Shown here one piece after another: positions 1 through 5,766 of a stretch of DNA of 7,544 bases. The position numbers and the translations under genes were made by a program. Position 1 is the stretch's first letter. Each line of letters opens with the position of its first letter. Under the pieces are notes generated by a model. It did not search any database and had not been told where the DNA came from. It saw only the letters and a list, made by a program, of their open reading frames with translations. The stretch is taken from contig CALANM010000060.1 of the NCBI GenBank assembly GCA_937926065.1, forward strand, positions 1-7,544. Direction: 5' to 3'. The stretch comes from an uncultured Microbacterium sp. (GTDB lineage: Bacteria > Actinomycetota > Actinomycetes > Actinomycetales > Microbacteriaceae).

Positions 1-971
1 GAGATGCGCGTGCGCGCGCCCGAGGCCTTGACGTTGATCATCGTCTGGCCGATCATCGCGCAGCCGCCCATGCCCCCGAACAGGCCCGACAGCACGTTCG
101 CGGCGCCCTGGCCGAGCGATTCGCGGGTCTTCGACGAGGGGGTGTCGGTGATGTCGTCGACGAGCGCCGCGGTCATCAGCGACTCGAGCAGCCCGACGAC
201 CGCCATCGCGAGGGCGAAGGGCAGGATGATGCCCAGCGTCTCGCCGGTCAGCGGGACGTTCGGCACGAGCAGCGCCGGCAGGTTCTCGGGCAGGGCGCCC
301 TGGTCGCCGACGGTCGGCACCGAGATGCCGAAGACCACGGCGGCGCCGGTGAGCAGCACGATGGCGACGAGCGGTGCCGGTACGACCTTCGTCACGCGGG
401 GGAGCAGGTACATGATGGCCAGTCCCGCCGCTGCGATCGGGTACACCGCCCACGGGACGCCGATCAACTGCGGCACCTGCGCGATGAAGATGAGGATCGC
501 GAGGGCGTTGACGAAGCCGACCATGACGCTGCGCGGGATGTAGCGCATGAGCTTGGCGACGCCGAGCAGACCGAGGATCACCTGCAGGATGCCGCCGAGG
601 ATCACGGTCGCGAGCAGGTAGTCCACCCCGTGCTCGCGGGCGACGGGGGCGATCACGAGCGCGATGGCCCCGGTCGCCGCCGAGATCATCGCGGGGCGCC
701 CGCCGAGGAAGGCGATCGCGACCGCCATCACGAACGACGAGAACAGCCCGAGGCGCGGGTCGACGCCCGCGATGATCGAGAACGCGATCGCCTCGGGGAT
801 GAGGGCGATCGCGACGACAAGGCCGGCGAGCGTCTCGCGGGTGAGCAGTCGCGGACTCCTGAGCGCCTGCAGGACGGTGGGCTCGATGTGGGGGCGCGCG
901 GCGCCTTCGGGCGCAGGGGTGACGGCGGTGATGGCGGACTCCGGCGGGTGAGAGGGGACGGTGCGCGTCAG
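1..971 (-). CDS. SulP-family anion transporter, N-terminal part (runs off window)
   Basis: This membrane permease probably moves sulfate, bicarbonate or another anion in symport with H+ or Na+; the substrate cannot be assigned. Reading from 971 downwards the frame is open to base 1 and gives about 323 residues. After a hydrophilic leader of about 44 residues comes the SulP entry motif RETLAGLVVAIALIPEAIAF. Several hydrophobic helices follow, with LGGRPAMISAATGAIA and, near the edge, GGMGGCAMIGQTMINVK, all hallmarks of the SulP core. The remaining core and any STAS domain lie outside the window. No ATG, GTG or TTG occurs in frame from about 1200 down to GTG at 731, which lies inside the membrane core. 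CTG at 971-969 is the best start; it overlaps the TGA of the upstream marR gene and implies translational coupling. No Shine-Dalgarno sequence is evident. The family call is firm and the start is uncertain. Confidence 0.88.
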   Translation of the reverse strand, partial: MTRTVPSHPPESAITAVTPAPEGAARPHIEPTVLQALRSPRLLTRETLAGLVVAIALIPEAIAFSIIAGVDPRLGLFSSFVMAVAIAFLGGRPAMISAATGAIALVIAPVAREHGVDYLLATVILGGILQVILGLLGVAKLMRYIPRSVMVGFVNALAILIFIAQVPQLIGVPWAVYPIAAAGLAIMYLLPRVTKVVPAPLVAIVLLTGAAVVFGISVPTVGDQGALPENLPALLVPNVPLTGETLGIILPFALAMAVVGLLESLMTAALVDDITDTPSSKTRESLGQGAANVLSGLFGGMGGCAMIGQTMINVKASGARTRI

Positions 972-1444
972 CGCATCCGTACGGACGGCGCTGACGCCGT
1001 GGCATCCGCCGACTCGGCGAGGGCGTTGAGGAATGCGACGACGTCGCGACGCTCCTGGTCGTTCATGTCCTCGGTGAGCTGCACGATGCGGTTCTCGAAC
1101 GACTCGAGCGTCTCGGCGACGAGGCCTTCGGCGTCGCGCGTCGCGGCGATGAGGATGCTCCGGCGGTCGGTGGGGTGACTGACGCGCTCGACCATGCCGC
1201 TTCTCTCGAGGCGGTCGATGAGCGCCGTCGTGGATGCCGAGCTGATGCCCAGGTGCCGGGAGATCTCGCGGGGTGTGACGTCGCGCTCGCGGTCGGCCTC
1301 CTGAACGAGGAAGCGGAGGATGCCGAGCTCGTTGTCGCTCATCCGTGTCTCGTTGCGGATGCGGGCGAGCATGGCGGTGTCTGCGGCGCGGAAGCGGCGA
1401 TACGCGTCGATGACGGCGTCCGCGGACGCATCTTCAGCGCTCAT
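968..1444 (-). CDS. MarR-family winged-helix transcriptional regulator
   Basis: This 158-aa dimeric repressor probably controls the SulP transporter gene directly downstream and perhaps its own promoter. Residues 57-82 (VTPREISRHLGISSASTTAL onwards) form the helix-turn-helix. The wing follows with the typical PTDRRS motif at about 91-96. Flanking helices (about 8-50 and 104-145) would form the dimer interface. These features and the length are normal for MarR. ATG at 1444 is preferred over GTG at 1450, because the purine-rich GAGAGG lies six bases before the ATG but abuts the GTG. The stop overlaps the probable CTG start of the transporter. The inverted repeat at 1488-1511, upstream of the start, is a natural operator candidate. 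The ligand is unknown. Confidence 0.9.
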   Translation of the reverse strand: MSAEDASADAVIDAYRRFRAADTAMLARIRNETRMSDNELGILRFLVQEADRERDVTPREISRHLGISSASTTALIDRLERSGMVERVSHPTDRRSILIAATRDAEGLVAETLESFENRIVQLTEDMNDQERRDVVAFLNALAESADATASAPSVRMR

Positions 1445-1487
1445 TGTCACCCTCTCGTCGGCCCCGCTCGCTGTGCTTCAGGATACA

Positions 1488-1511
1488 AGATACTCCATTG
1501 GGCAAGTATCT
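1488..1511. promoter_or_regulatory. Inverted repeat, candidate MarR operator
   Basis: Perfect 7-bp arms AGATACT and AGTATCT are separated by 10 bases, in an AT-richer patch between the divergent marR and DUF7882-like genes. Beyond the first outer base, which mismatches, the next outer pair also matches. MarR proteins usually bind such near-palindromes in their own promoter regions. The site also lies just before the plus-strand -35 at 1515, so the repressor could affect both directions. The link to this MarR is inference from position. Confidence 0.5.
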
Positions 1512-1514
1512 CGT

Positions 1515-1544
1515 TTGACGAACTACTTTTTTTGTGAGTAACAT
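1515..1544 (+). promoter_or_regulatory. Candidate sigma70-type promoter for the 1596 gene
   Basis: The -35 is TTGACG (1515-1520, 5 of 6 consensus bases). After 18 bases comes a -10, TAACAT (1539-1544, 4 of 6). It would start transcription near 1551, leaving a leader of about 45 bases that contains the good ribosome binding site AAGGAG at 1585-1590. Confidence 0.45.
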
Positions 1545-1595
1545 TCCTGGCAAGCCAGTTGGAGCGGTCTGAGGATCGCCTGAGAAGGAGTCATC

Positions 1596-1958
1596 ATGGG
1601 TCGTCTGTACTACGGAAACAGCACCGAGTCTTTTGAGATGCCCGACCGTGTGCTGGCGCATCTGAAGATCGTCGCCTCGACGAAGCTGCGGCGCTCGGAG
1701 GCCTTCACCGTCACGTTCCCCCAGCCGGGCAACCCCGACGGGCGGTCGACGCTGTGGCTGCACTGCTCGATTCCGCTGCGCTTCGAGCTCGATCGAGCCG
1801 AGAACGCGAAGATCGACCGTCGCTATCTCGAGGAGCTCGCGCAGGCCGCGGCGTCGTCTGCCGGCATCATGCTCGACTTCGTCGACGAGCTCGCGGCCGA
1901 GGTCGGCGAGCCCGCCCAGCCCGTTGCGATCGGCTCCGACCTGCGGAGGGTCGCATGA
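1596..1958 (+). CDS. DUF7882-like small conserved protein (not a DNA ligase)
   Basis: This 120-aa soluble protein begins MGRLYYGNSTESFEMPDR, which I recognise from a family widespread in Microbacteriaceae (DUF7882). Database entries in the family are often labelled ATP-dependent DNA ligase, but at this length there is no room for a nucleotidyltransferase domain and no KxDG motif is seen. Recognisable blocks are the YYGN start, a central TFPQPGNPDGRSTLWLHCSI beta-rich segment and an acidic C-terminal helix (about 77-105). The function is unknown. AAGGAG sits five bases before the ATG, so the start is secure. The stop overlaps the next gene's ATG (ATGA), making a two-gene unit. The middle block, with its conserved Trp and basic residues, might bind a ligand or partner, but that is a guess. 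Confidence 0.85.
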   Translation: MGRLYYGNSTESFEMPDRVLAHLKIVASTKLRRSEAFTVTFPQPGNPDGRSTLWLHCSIPLRFELDRAENAKIDRRYLEELAQAAASSAGIMLDFVDELAAEVGEPAQPVAIGSDLRRVA

Positions 1959-2299
1959 GCGCCGTGACGGGAGCACGCCACGCGCGTGCCACGTGGGCGC
2001 GCGTCGACGCCGGCTTTCACGTCGCGTCGCGGGCGGGAGAGTTCCTGGGCTACGTCGACCGCTCGGCCGACGGCAGCTATCTCGCCTTCGACGGACGCTC
2101 GACGCCGGTCGGACGGTATGACACCCTGCGCGACGCGCAGCGCGCCGTCATCACCACCGACGCCGTGACGGCGACCACCCGTCGCGAGAGCGTCCTCAGC
2201 CGGCGCTCACGGCGCGCATTCGAGCGTGCCGCGGTCGTCTCTGGCGTCGTCGCCGGTGGGCTCGCCCTGACCGCGGGCGCCGTGGCGCCCTACATCTGA
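1955..2299 (+). CDS. Small protein with one C-terminal membrane helix, unknown function
   Basis: This 114-aa protein is not a recognised named family. The frame extends further upstream (to 1754), but the ATG at 1955 overlaps the previous stop by four bases and has GGAGGG (1945-1950) four bases before it, so it is the likely start. Residues about 14-66 look like a small beta-rich module (GEFLGYVDRSADGSYLAF, then GRYDTLRDAQRAV). A basic linker with many Arg (about 77-88) comes next. The last 22 residues are hydrophobic (VVSGVVAGGLALTAGAVAPY) and end almost at the terminus. With the Arg-rich stretch before it, the helix probably leaves the N-terminal module in the cytoplasm, in tail-anchored style. 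Coupling to the DUF7882-like gene suggests a joint role. Confidence 0.8.
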   Translation: MSAVTGARHARATWARVDAGFHVASRAGEFLGYVDRSADGSYLAFDGRSTPVGRYDTLRDAQRAVITTDAVTATTRRESVLSRRSRRAFERAAVVSGVVAGGLALTAGAVAPYI

Positions 2300-2323
2300 T
2301 CCTGCGATATCCGATCCTGCGAT
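2298..2323. repeat. 11-bp direct repeat, two copies
   Basis: GATCCTGCGAT occurs at 2298-2308 and 2313-2323, with a period of 15 bases. It spans the stop codon of the upstream gene and the start of the terminator region. It may be replication slippage; no function is apparent. Confidence 0.6.
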
Positions 2324-2324
2324 C

Positions 2325-2345
2325 TGATCCCGCTGTGCGGGATCA
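2325..2345. terminator. Bidirectional hairpin between convergent genes
   Basis: TGATCCCG and CGGGATCA form a perfect 8-bp stem around the 5-base loop CTGTG. The hairpin lies 25 bases after the plus-strand stop, and its right arm contains the stop codon of the convergent gene at 2343. No T-run follows on either strand, so termination by the stem alone is inferred. Confidence 0.6.
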
Positions 2346-2681
2346 GCGGGAGGCGAGCACCTGGTCGGTCTTGAGCTGCAGGTAGTCGACGAGACGCGCC
2401 AGCACCGCGAGGTCGTGAGCGAGGTGGGTGACACCGCGAGCGTCGAGGTCGAGCGGCTCGTCGCGCGGCTCGAAGGTGACGATCCAGTGCGGAACGCCGT
2501 CTTCGATGACGGGCTGAACGTAGGTGACCGTTGATGCGGTGCGCAGCGAGACGACGACCATGCCCGACTCCGGGCCGGCTGTGAAGTCCTTCTCGAGCAC
2601 CGACACATCGGTGGTGAGCGCCTCCGTGCGGGCGAACTCGTCGACCCACGACTGCACGGTGGCCTGATCGCGGTAGGGCAT
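2343..2681 (-). CDS. Conserved hypothetical protein, 112 aa
   Basis: I do not recognise a named family with certainty. The product is acidic and soluble, with no signal peptide or membrane segment. An N-terminal helix (YRDQATVQSWVDEFARTEAL) leads into a strand-rich middle (GMVVVSLRTASTVTYVQPVI, then PHWIVTFEPRD). A C-terminal helix (about 86-109, with Leu and Val at heptad-like spacing) may pair with another subunit. Codon use is typical of a real gene here, and the frame is fully bounded. GAGG stands a few bases before the ATG at 2681. It has its own promoter region shared with the divergent glycosylase gene, and it ends in the hairpin at 2325-2345. No function is proposed. Confidence 0.78.
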   Translation of the reverse strand: MPYRDQATVQSWVDEFARTEALTTDVSVLEKDFTAGPESGMVVVSLRTASTVTYVQPVIEDGVPHWIVTFEPRDEPLDLDARGVTHLAHDLAVLARLVDYLQLKTDQVLASR

Positions 2682-2699
2682 GGGACCTCACTCAGTAGA

Positions 2700-2729
2700 G
2701 CTGCCAGATTCGGCAGCCCTCCCATTATG
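2700..2729 (-). promoter_or_regulatory. Candidate -10 box and hairpin or operator upstream of the 112-aa gene
   Basis: On the minus strand CATAAT (2729-2724) matches the -10 consensus at 5 of 6 bases; no clear -35 is found at the right distance. Transcription would start near 2717. Immediately there, GCTGCC and GGCAGC (2700-2705, 2712-2717) form a 6-bp inverted repeat with a 6-base loop, which could be an operator or a leader hairpin. Confidence 0.35.
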
Positions 2730-2839
2730 CCTGGTGGGAAGCGTGACAGCCGCGGCGGCGCGAGTCCCTTCTCGTGCGTCTTCGACGTCAGTCACTCTCG
2801 GGGGTAGTCGTCCGCCTCATGGCGGACGATGATGAGCGT

Positions 2840-3673
2840 ATGCCGGAGTCTCCCGAGGTCGAGGTGCTGGCGCGCTTCCTGGCCGATCAGGCAGTGGGCC
2901 AGCGTGTCGCCTCCCTCGAGCTGGAGGAGTTCCGGGTGCTGAAGACGCGTGACCGCCGCCCCGAAGAGCTGCAGGGTCGCACCGTCGGTTCGGTCATCCG
3001 CCATGGCAAGCACGTAGAGCTCATGACCGATGGGCCGCACCTGCTGATCAGCTTCGGTCGGGCGGGCTGGCTGCGGGTCGAGCGGCCCGGCGAAGCCGTG
3101 CCGGAGACGGACGATTCGGGTGCCGTTCCCGCCGCCCCGGTCGCGCGGCTCGCCTTCGACGACGGGACGACGCTCGTCTTCACGGATGCCGGCGCCTGGC
3201 TCTCCCTGGGGCTGTCGATCGTCGACGACGGCGCATCGGTCCCGGCCGTCGCGAAGCTCGGACCCGACCCCCTCGCGGGCTCCTTCACGCGCGCCGACCT
3301 CGACGGCATCGCAATCGGGCGGCGCAAGCAGCTCAAGGCGCTCCTGCAGGAGCAGGAGTCGATCGCCGGCATCGGAAACGGCTATTCCGACGAGATCCTG
3401 CACGTGGCGCGCCTCTCGCCGCTGCGGCATGCCGCCGACCTCGACGACGGTGAGCGGGATCGGCTGTTCGCCGCGATCGTCGAGGTGCTCTCGGGCGCGC
3501 TCGCGCAGCGCTCGGGCGTGCCGATCGATCGCCTCAAGGCGCACAAGGCCGCGTCGATGCGGGTGCACGGTCGCACGGGCGAGGCGTGTCCCGTGTGCGG
3601 CGGCGCGGTCGCCGACATCCCTGGCTCGAAGGGCACGGCTCAGTACTGTCCCGTGTGCCAGACCGACCCCTGA
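2840..3673 (+). CDS. Fpg/Nei-family DNA glycosylase/AP lyase with zinc finger
   Basis: This base-excision repair enzyme removes oxidised bases and cleaves the abasic site through a Schiff base on Pro2. Start choice: the frame opens at 2774, but only ATG at 2840 gives MPESPEVEV, which places Pro2 and Glu3 correctly; no strong Shine-Dalgarno is present. The 277 residues include Lys57 in HGKHV at the exact Fpg position, the helix-two-turn-helix motif GIGNGYSDEIL with Asn180, and a C-terminal zinc finger with Cys250, Cys253, Cys270 and Cys273. Two differences from classical Fpg stand out. The LGMSG segment reads FGRAG (Arg74 for the void-filling Met), and the zinc-finger Arg is replaced by Lys264. 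An insertion rich in Pro, Ala and Asp lies around 86-100. Specificity may therefore differ from 8-oxoguanine, so I give no mutM or nei symbol. Confidence 0.92.
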   Translation: MPESPEVEVLARFLADQAVGQRVASLELEEFRVLKTRDRRPEELQGRTVGSVIRHGKHVELMTDGPHLLISFGRAGWLRVERPGEAVPETDDSGAVPAAPVARLAFDDGTTLVFTDAGAWLSLGLSIVDDGASVPAVAKLGPDPLAGSFTRADLDGIAIGRRKQLKALLQEQESIAGIGNGYSDEILHVARLSPLRHAADLDDGERDRLFAAIVEVLSGALAQRSGVPIDRLKAHKAASMRVHGRTGEACPVCGGAVADIPGSKGTAQYCPVCQTDP

Positions 3674-3674
3674 C

Positions 3675-3693
3675 GCCCACTCGGCGCGTGGGC
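3675..3693. terminator. Short hairpin between convergent genes
   Basis: GCCCAC and GTGGGC pair as a 6-bp stem with a 7-base loop, just after the glycosylase stop and just beyond the stop of the opposing gene. It may act in both directions; there is no T-run. A 10-bp direct repeat, CACTCGGCGC (3678-3687 and 3697-3706), overlaps it. Confidence 0.4.
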
Positions 3694-3695
3694 CG

Positions 3696-4124
3696 TCACT
3701 CGGCGCCGTAGGCCTGCGCGACCCAGCGCGCATAGGCGTGCCACGGCGGGATGCCGCCGGCGGTCGACGTCACGTGCGCGAGCAGGCGGGGAGCCGCCGT
3801 GAACCATTCCCCGCCCTCGCGCAGGTCGGAGAATTCGCGGTGGCGCTGCTGCTCGAGCTCACGGCCGCCGCGCTCGAACGCGAGCAGCTCCTCGTGGAGG
3901 ATCGCCCTCAGCCGCTGCTTCGGCCGGTGCGTCGTGCCGATCTTGATGCGGTCGGCCCAGCGCAGGTAGTAGACGATGTCGATTCGCGGGGCGGGGAGAT
4001 CGGTCTCCGGCACGTCGCCCACGCGCCACCCGCACACGGCGCAGCGCCACCGGCCGTCGTGCCGCTCGCCCTCGGGGTGGGCGCACAGCAGGCACGGCTG
4101 GGGAAGGAGGCCGACGCGGGTCAC
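3696..4124 (-). CDS. Zinc-ribbon plus GIY-YIG/T5orf172-like nuclease-fold protein
   Basis: From GTG at 4124 the product is 142 aa. A four-Cys zinc ribbon comes first (Cys11, Cys14, Cys28, Cys31; CLLC and CAVCGWRVGD). A GIY-YIG-type domain follows: VYYL (Tyr52, Tyr53), DRIKIGTT with KIG at 61-63, Arg71, LEQQRHREF with Glu91, and EGGEWF with Glu106. This layout matches the T5orf172/MUG113 branch of GIY-YIG domains, found in phage and bacterial proteins of mostly unknown role. Nuclease activity is plausible but not shown. The frame also allows TTG at 4202 (168 aa). Those 26 extra codons have clearly lower third-position GC than the rest and overlap a possible promoter, so I prefer GTG. Neither start has a good ribosome binding site. 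The gene stands alone, convergent with the glycosylase. Confidence 0.82.
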   Translation of the reverse strand: MTRVGLLPQPCLLCAHPEGERHDGRWRCAVCGWRVGDVPETDLPAPRIDIVYYLRWADRIKIGTTHRPKQRLRAILHEELLAFERGGRELEQQRHREFSDLREGGEWFTAAPRLLAHVTSTAGGIPPWHAYARWVAQAYGAE

Positions 4125-4179
4125 GTCGTGATGGTAGATGCAGGGTGCGACACGCGCAGCCGCGATGCCGGTATGCGTA

Positions 4180-4209
4180 CCTCTAGCAGACGCTTCGGCC
4201 AAGAGTCAA
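4180..4209 (-). promoter_or_regulatory. Candidate promoter for the GIY-YIG-like gene
   Basis: On the minus strand TTGACT (4209-4204, 5 of 6) is followed after 18 bases by a weak -10, TAGAGG (4185-4180). It would place the transcript start near 4173, downstream of the TTG codon at 4202, which supports translation from GTG at 4124. Confidence 0.3.
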
Positions 4210-4217
4210 CGGGTGCG

Positions 4218-4261
4218 CGTGATGTTGAGCGCGCCCCTAACGTTGATCTCGCAACATCACG
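4218..4261. repeat. 10-bp inverted repeat in non-coding DNA
   Basis: CGTGATGTTG and CAACATCACG are perfect complements separated by 24 bases. They lie in the gene-free stretch 4125-4401, upstream of the GIY-YIG-like gene. Possible roles are a regulator binding site or the stem of a small structured RNA. Confidence 0.6.
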
Positions 4262-4263
4262 GC

Positions 4264-4311
4264 GGTCACGGTTGAGCTTTCGGTGTTTCGGGTCACCCTG
4301 AGCTCCTGTTT
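4264..4311. repeat. Imperfect direct repeat, about 26 bp, two copies
   Basis: Each copy has GGTCAC, then TGAGCT, then TGTTT, in that order: 4264-4269, 4273-4278, 4284-4288, and again 4291-4296, 4299-4304, 4307-4311. The spacing drifts slightly. It could be a decayed tandem duplication or paired protein sites. Confidence 0.45.
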
Positions 4312-4316
4312 CCGCT

Positions 4317-4358
4317 GGAGAGGACCCCGCCGTCACGGGCTTCGGCGGGGTCCTCTCC
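4317..4358 (-). terminator. Strong 16-bp terminator-like hairpin after the decarboxylase gene
   Basis: Bases 4317-4332 pair perfectly with 4343-4358, leaving a 10-base loop. The stem is very GC-rich (GGAGAGGACCCCGCCG on the left arm). It lies 44 bases past the decarboxylase stop, as expected for the end of the amidase-decarboxylase transcript. There is no U-run, which is common in high-GC actinobacteria. Confidence 0.78.
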
Positions 4359-4401
4359 CGCATGCGCTCTCGGCGCCGCCCTGTGTGTGGCGTGTGTGCC
4401 G

Positions 4402-5766
4402 TCACTTCATGGTGTCGAGGATGCCGACGAGGTCTTCGAACGTCGTGCGCGGATTCACCAGCGCGAAGCGTGCGTTCGTGCGGCCGCGGTGAGCGCTCGG
4501 CGTCACGAAGGCGTGCTGGTCGTCGAGCAGTCGCGCCGACCATGCCTCATAGTCGCGCTTCTCCCAGCCGTCACGCTCGAACACGACGACCGACAGCTGC
4601 GGCCGGCGCACCAGGGTCAGCTCGGCGCGCGACTCGATCTCGTCGGCGACGCGCTGTGCGAGGTCGAGCGACGAGCCGATCGCGTCGCGGTAGACGCCGG
4701 CGCCATAGGTGGCGAGCGAGAACCACAGCGGCAGGCCGCGCGGGCGGCGGGTGAGGTGGGCGGCGTAGTCCGACGGACTCCAGTCGGACTTCTCGGTGAG
4801 CGTGTCGAGGTACTCGGCGTGCTGTGTGTGTGCGCGACGGCCGAGCTCCGGGTCGCGGTACAGGAGTGCGCAGGCGTCGAACGGCGCGAACAGCCACTTG
4901 TGCGGGTCGACGACGAGGGAGTCTGCGTGCTCGACGCCGGCGAACAGGTGCCGTGCAGAGGGTGCCAGCATGGCGGCCAGCCCGTAGGCGCCGTCGACGT
5001 GGAGCCAGAAGTCGTGCTCCTCCTTCAGCGCGGCGATGCCGGCGATGTCGTCGACGATGCCGAAGTTGGTGGAGCCGGCGGTGGCGACCACGGCGAAGAC
5101 GCTCTCGCCGTGCTCCTCGAGCGCCGCGCGCACGGCGCCGGCCCGCAGCACGCCGTCGTCGGTGGGCGGAACCGCGACGACCTCGACGTCCATCACGCGC
5201 GCCGCCGATGCGATCGACGAGTGCGCCTCAGCGCTGCACACGACGCGCCACCGGTCGGGGCGCTCGCGCGTCGCGATGGCCGCCTCGCGCGCGGCGACGA
5301 GGGCAGAGAGGTTGCCGAGTGTGCCGCCCTGCACGAACACGCCGCCCGCCCGCTGCGGCAGCCCGAACTCGTCGGCCAGCCAGCGCAGCACCTCGTTCTC
5401 GGCGTGCACGGCGCCGGCGCCCTCCAGCCAGGAGCCGCCGTAGAGGGCGCTCGCCGAGACGACGACGTCGAACGCGGCGGCCGCCTTCGACGGGGCCGAC
5501 GGGATGAACGACAGGTACCGGGGGTCGTCGGTCGTGATGCAGGCGGGCGCCAGGACGTGCTCGAACACCGAGATCGCCTTGCGTGCGCCGATGCCGTGCT
5601 CGTCGATCGTGCGGCCTGCCAGCCGTGCCAGCTCGGCGGGCGGCAGGGGCTTGTCGAGCGGGGTGTCGCTCGAGAGGAGCCGGCGGCGGGAGTAGTCGAG
5701 CACGAGGTCGACGATCGTGCCGGTCTCTTCGCTGACATCGTGCATCCGTGCGAACGGCTCGGTCAT
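4402..5766 (-). CDS. Group II pyridoxal-phosphate-dependent decarboxylase
   Basis: This enzyme belongs to the aromatic-L-amino-acid/glutamate/diaminobutyrate decarboxylase group and should release CO2 from an amino acid to give an amine. The 454-aa length is normal. Key residues are visible. Lys290 in VDPHKWLFAPFDACALLYRD is the Schiff-base lysine. His182 (AEAHSS) would stack on the cofactor ring. Asp258 in LHVDGAYG would bind the pyridine nitrogen, and QGGTLGNL (146-153) would bind phosphate. SFIPSAP near 86-92 belongs to the conserved N-terminal region. AAGGAG lies seven bases before the ATG at 5766, which overlaps the amidase stop as ATGA, so the two are translated together. It ends before the strong hairpin at 4317-4358. 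The substrate cannot be told from sequence: aromatic amino acids are the usual guess, but the active-site loop is not diagnostic. Confidence 0.92.
   Translation of the reverse strand: MTEPFARMHDVSEETGTIVDLVLDYSRRRLLSSDTPLDKPLPPAELARLAGRTIDEHGIGARKAISVFEHVLAPACITTDDPRYLSFIPSAPSKAAAAFDVVVSASALYGGSWLEGAGAVHAENEVLRWLADEFGLPQRAGGVFVQGGTLGNLSALVAAREAAIATRERPDRWRVVCSAEAHSSIASAARVMDVEVVAVPPTDDGVLRAGAVRAALEEHGESVFAVVATAGSTNFGIVDDIAGIAALKEEHDFWLHVDGAYGLAAMLAPSARHLFAGVEHADSLVVDPHKWLFAPFDACALLYRDPELGRRAHTQHAEYLDTLTEKSDWSPSDYAAHLTRRPRGLPLWFSLATYGAGVYRDAIGSSLDLAQRVADEIESRAELTLVRRPQLSVVVFERDGWEKRDYEAWSARLLDDQHAFVTPSAHRGRTNARFALVNPRTTFEDLVGILDTMK

Noticed and set aside
4..543. 179-aa plus-strand open frame
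   Set aside because: It is antisense to the SulP membrane core, which is clearly coding on the minus strand.
1596..1958. ATP-dependent DNA ligase
   Set aside because: The label is common for this family, but 120 residues cannot hold a ligase core and no KxDG motif is present.
3120..4301. 393-aa plus-strand open frame
   Set aside because: It is out of frame with the glycosylase and antisense to the GIY-YIG-like gene, and its start is Arg/Ser-rich shadow sequence.
4125..4401. tRNA or CRISPR in the gene-free stretch
   Set aside because: No T-arm consensus, cloverleaf or regularly spaced repeats are seen; only two imperfect repeat copies are present.
4121..4543. 140-aa minus-strand frame across the intergenic region
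   Set aside because: It runs through the strong hairpin and into the decarboxylase in another frame, with an Arg/Pro/His-rich translation and no recognisable domain.
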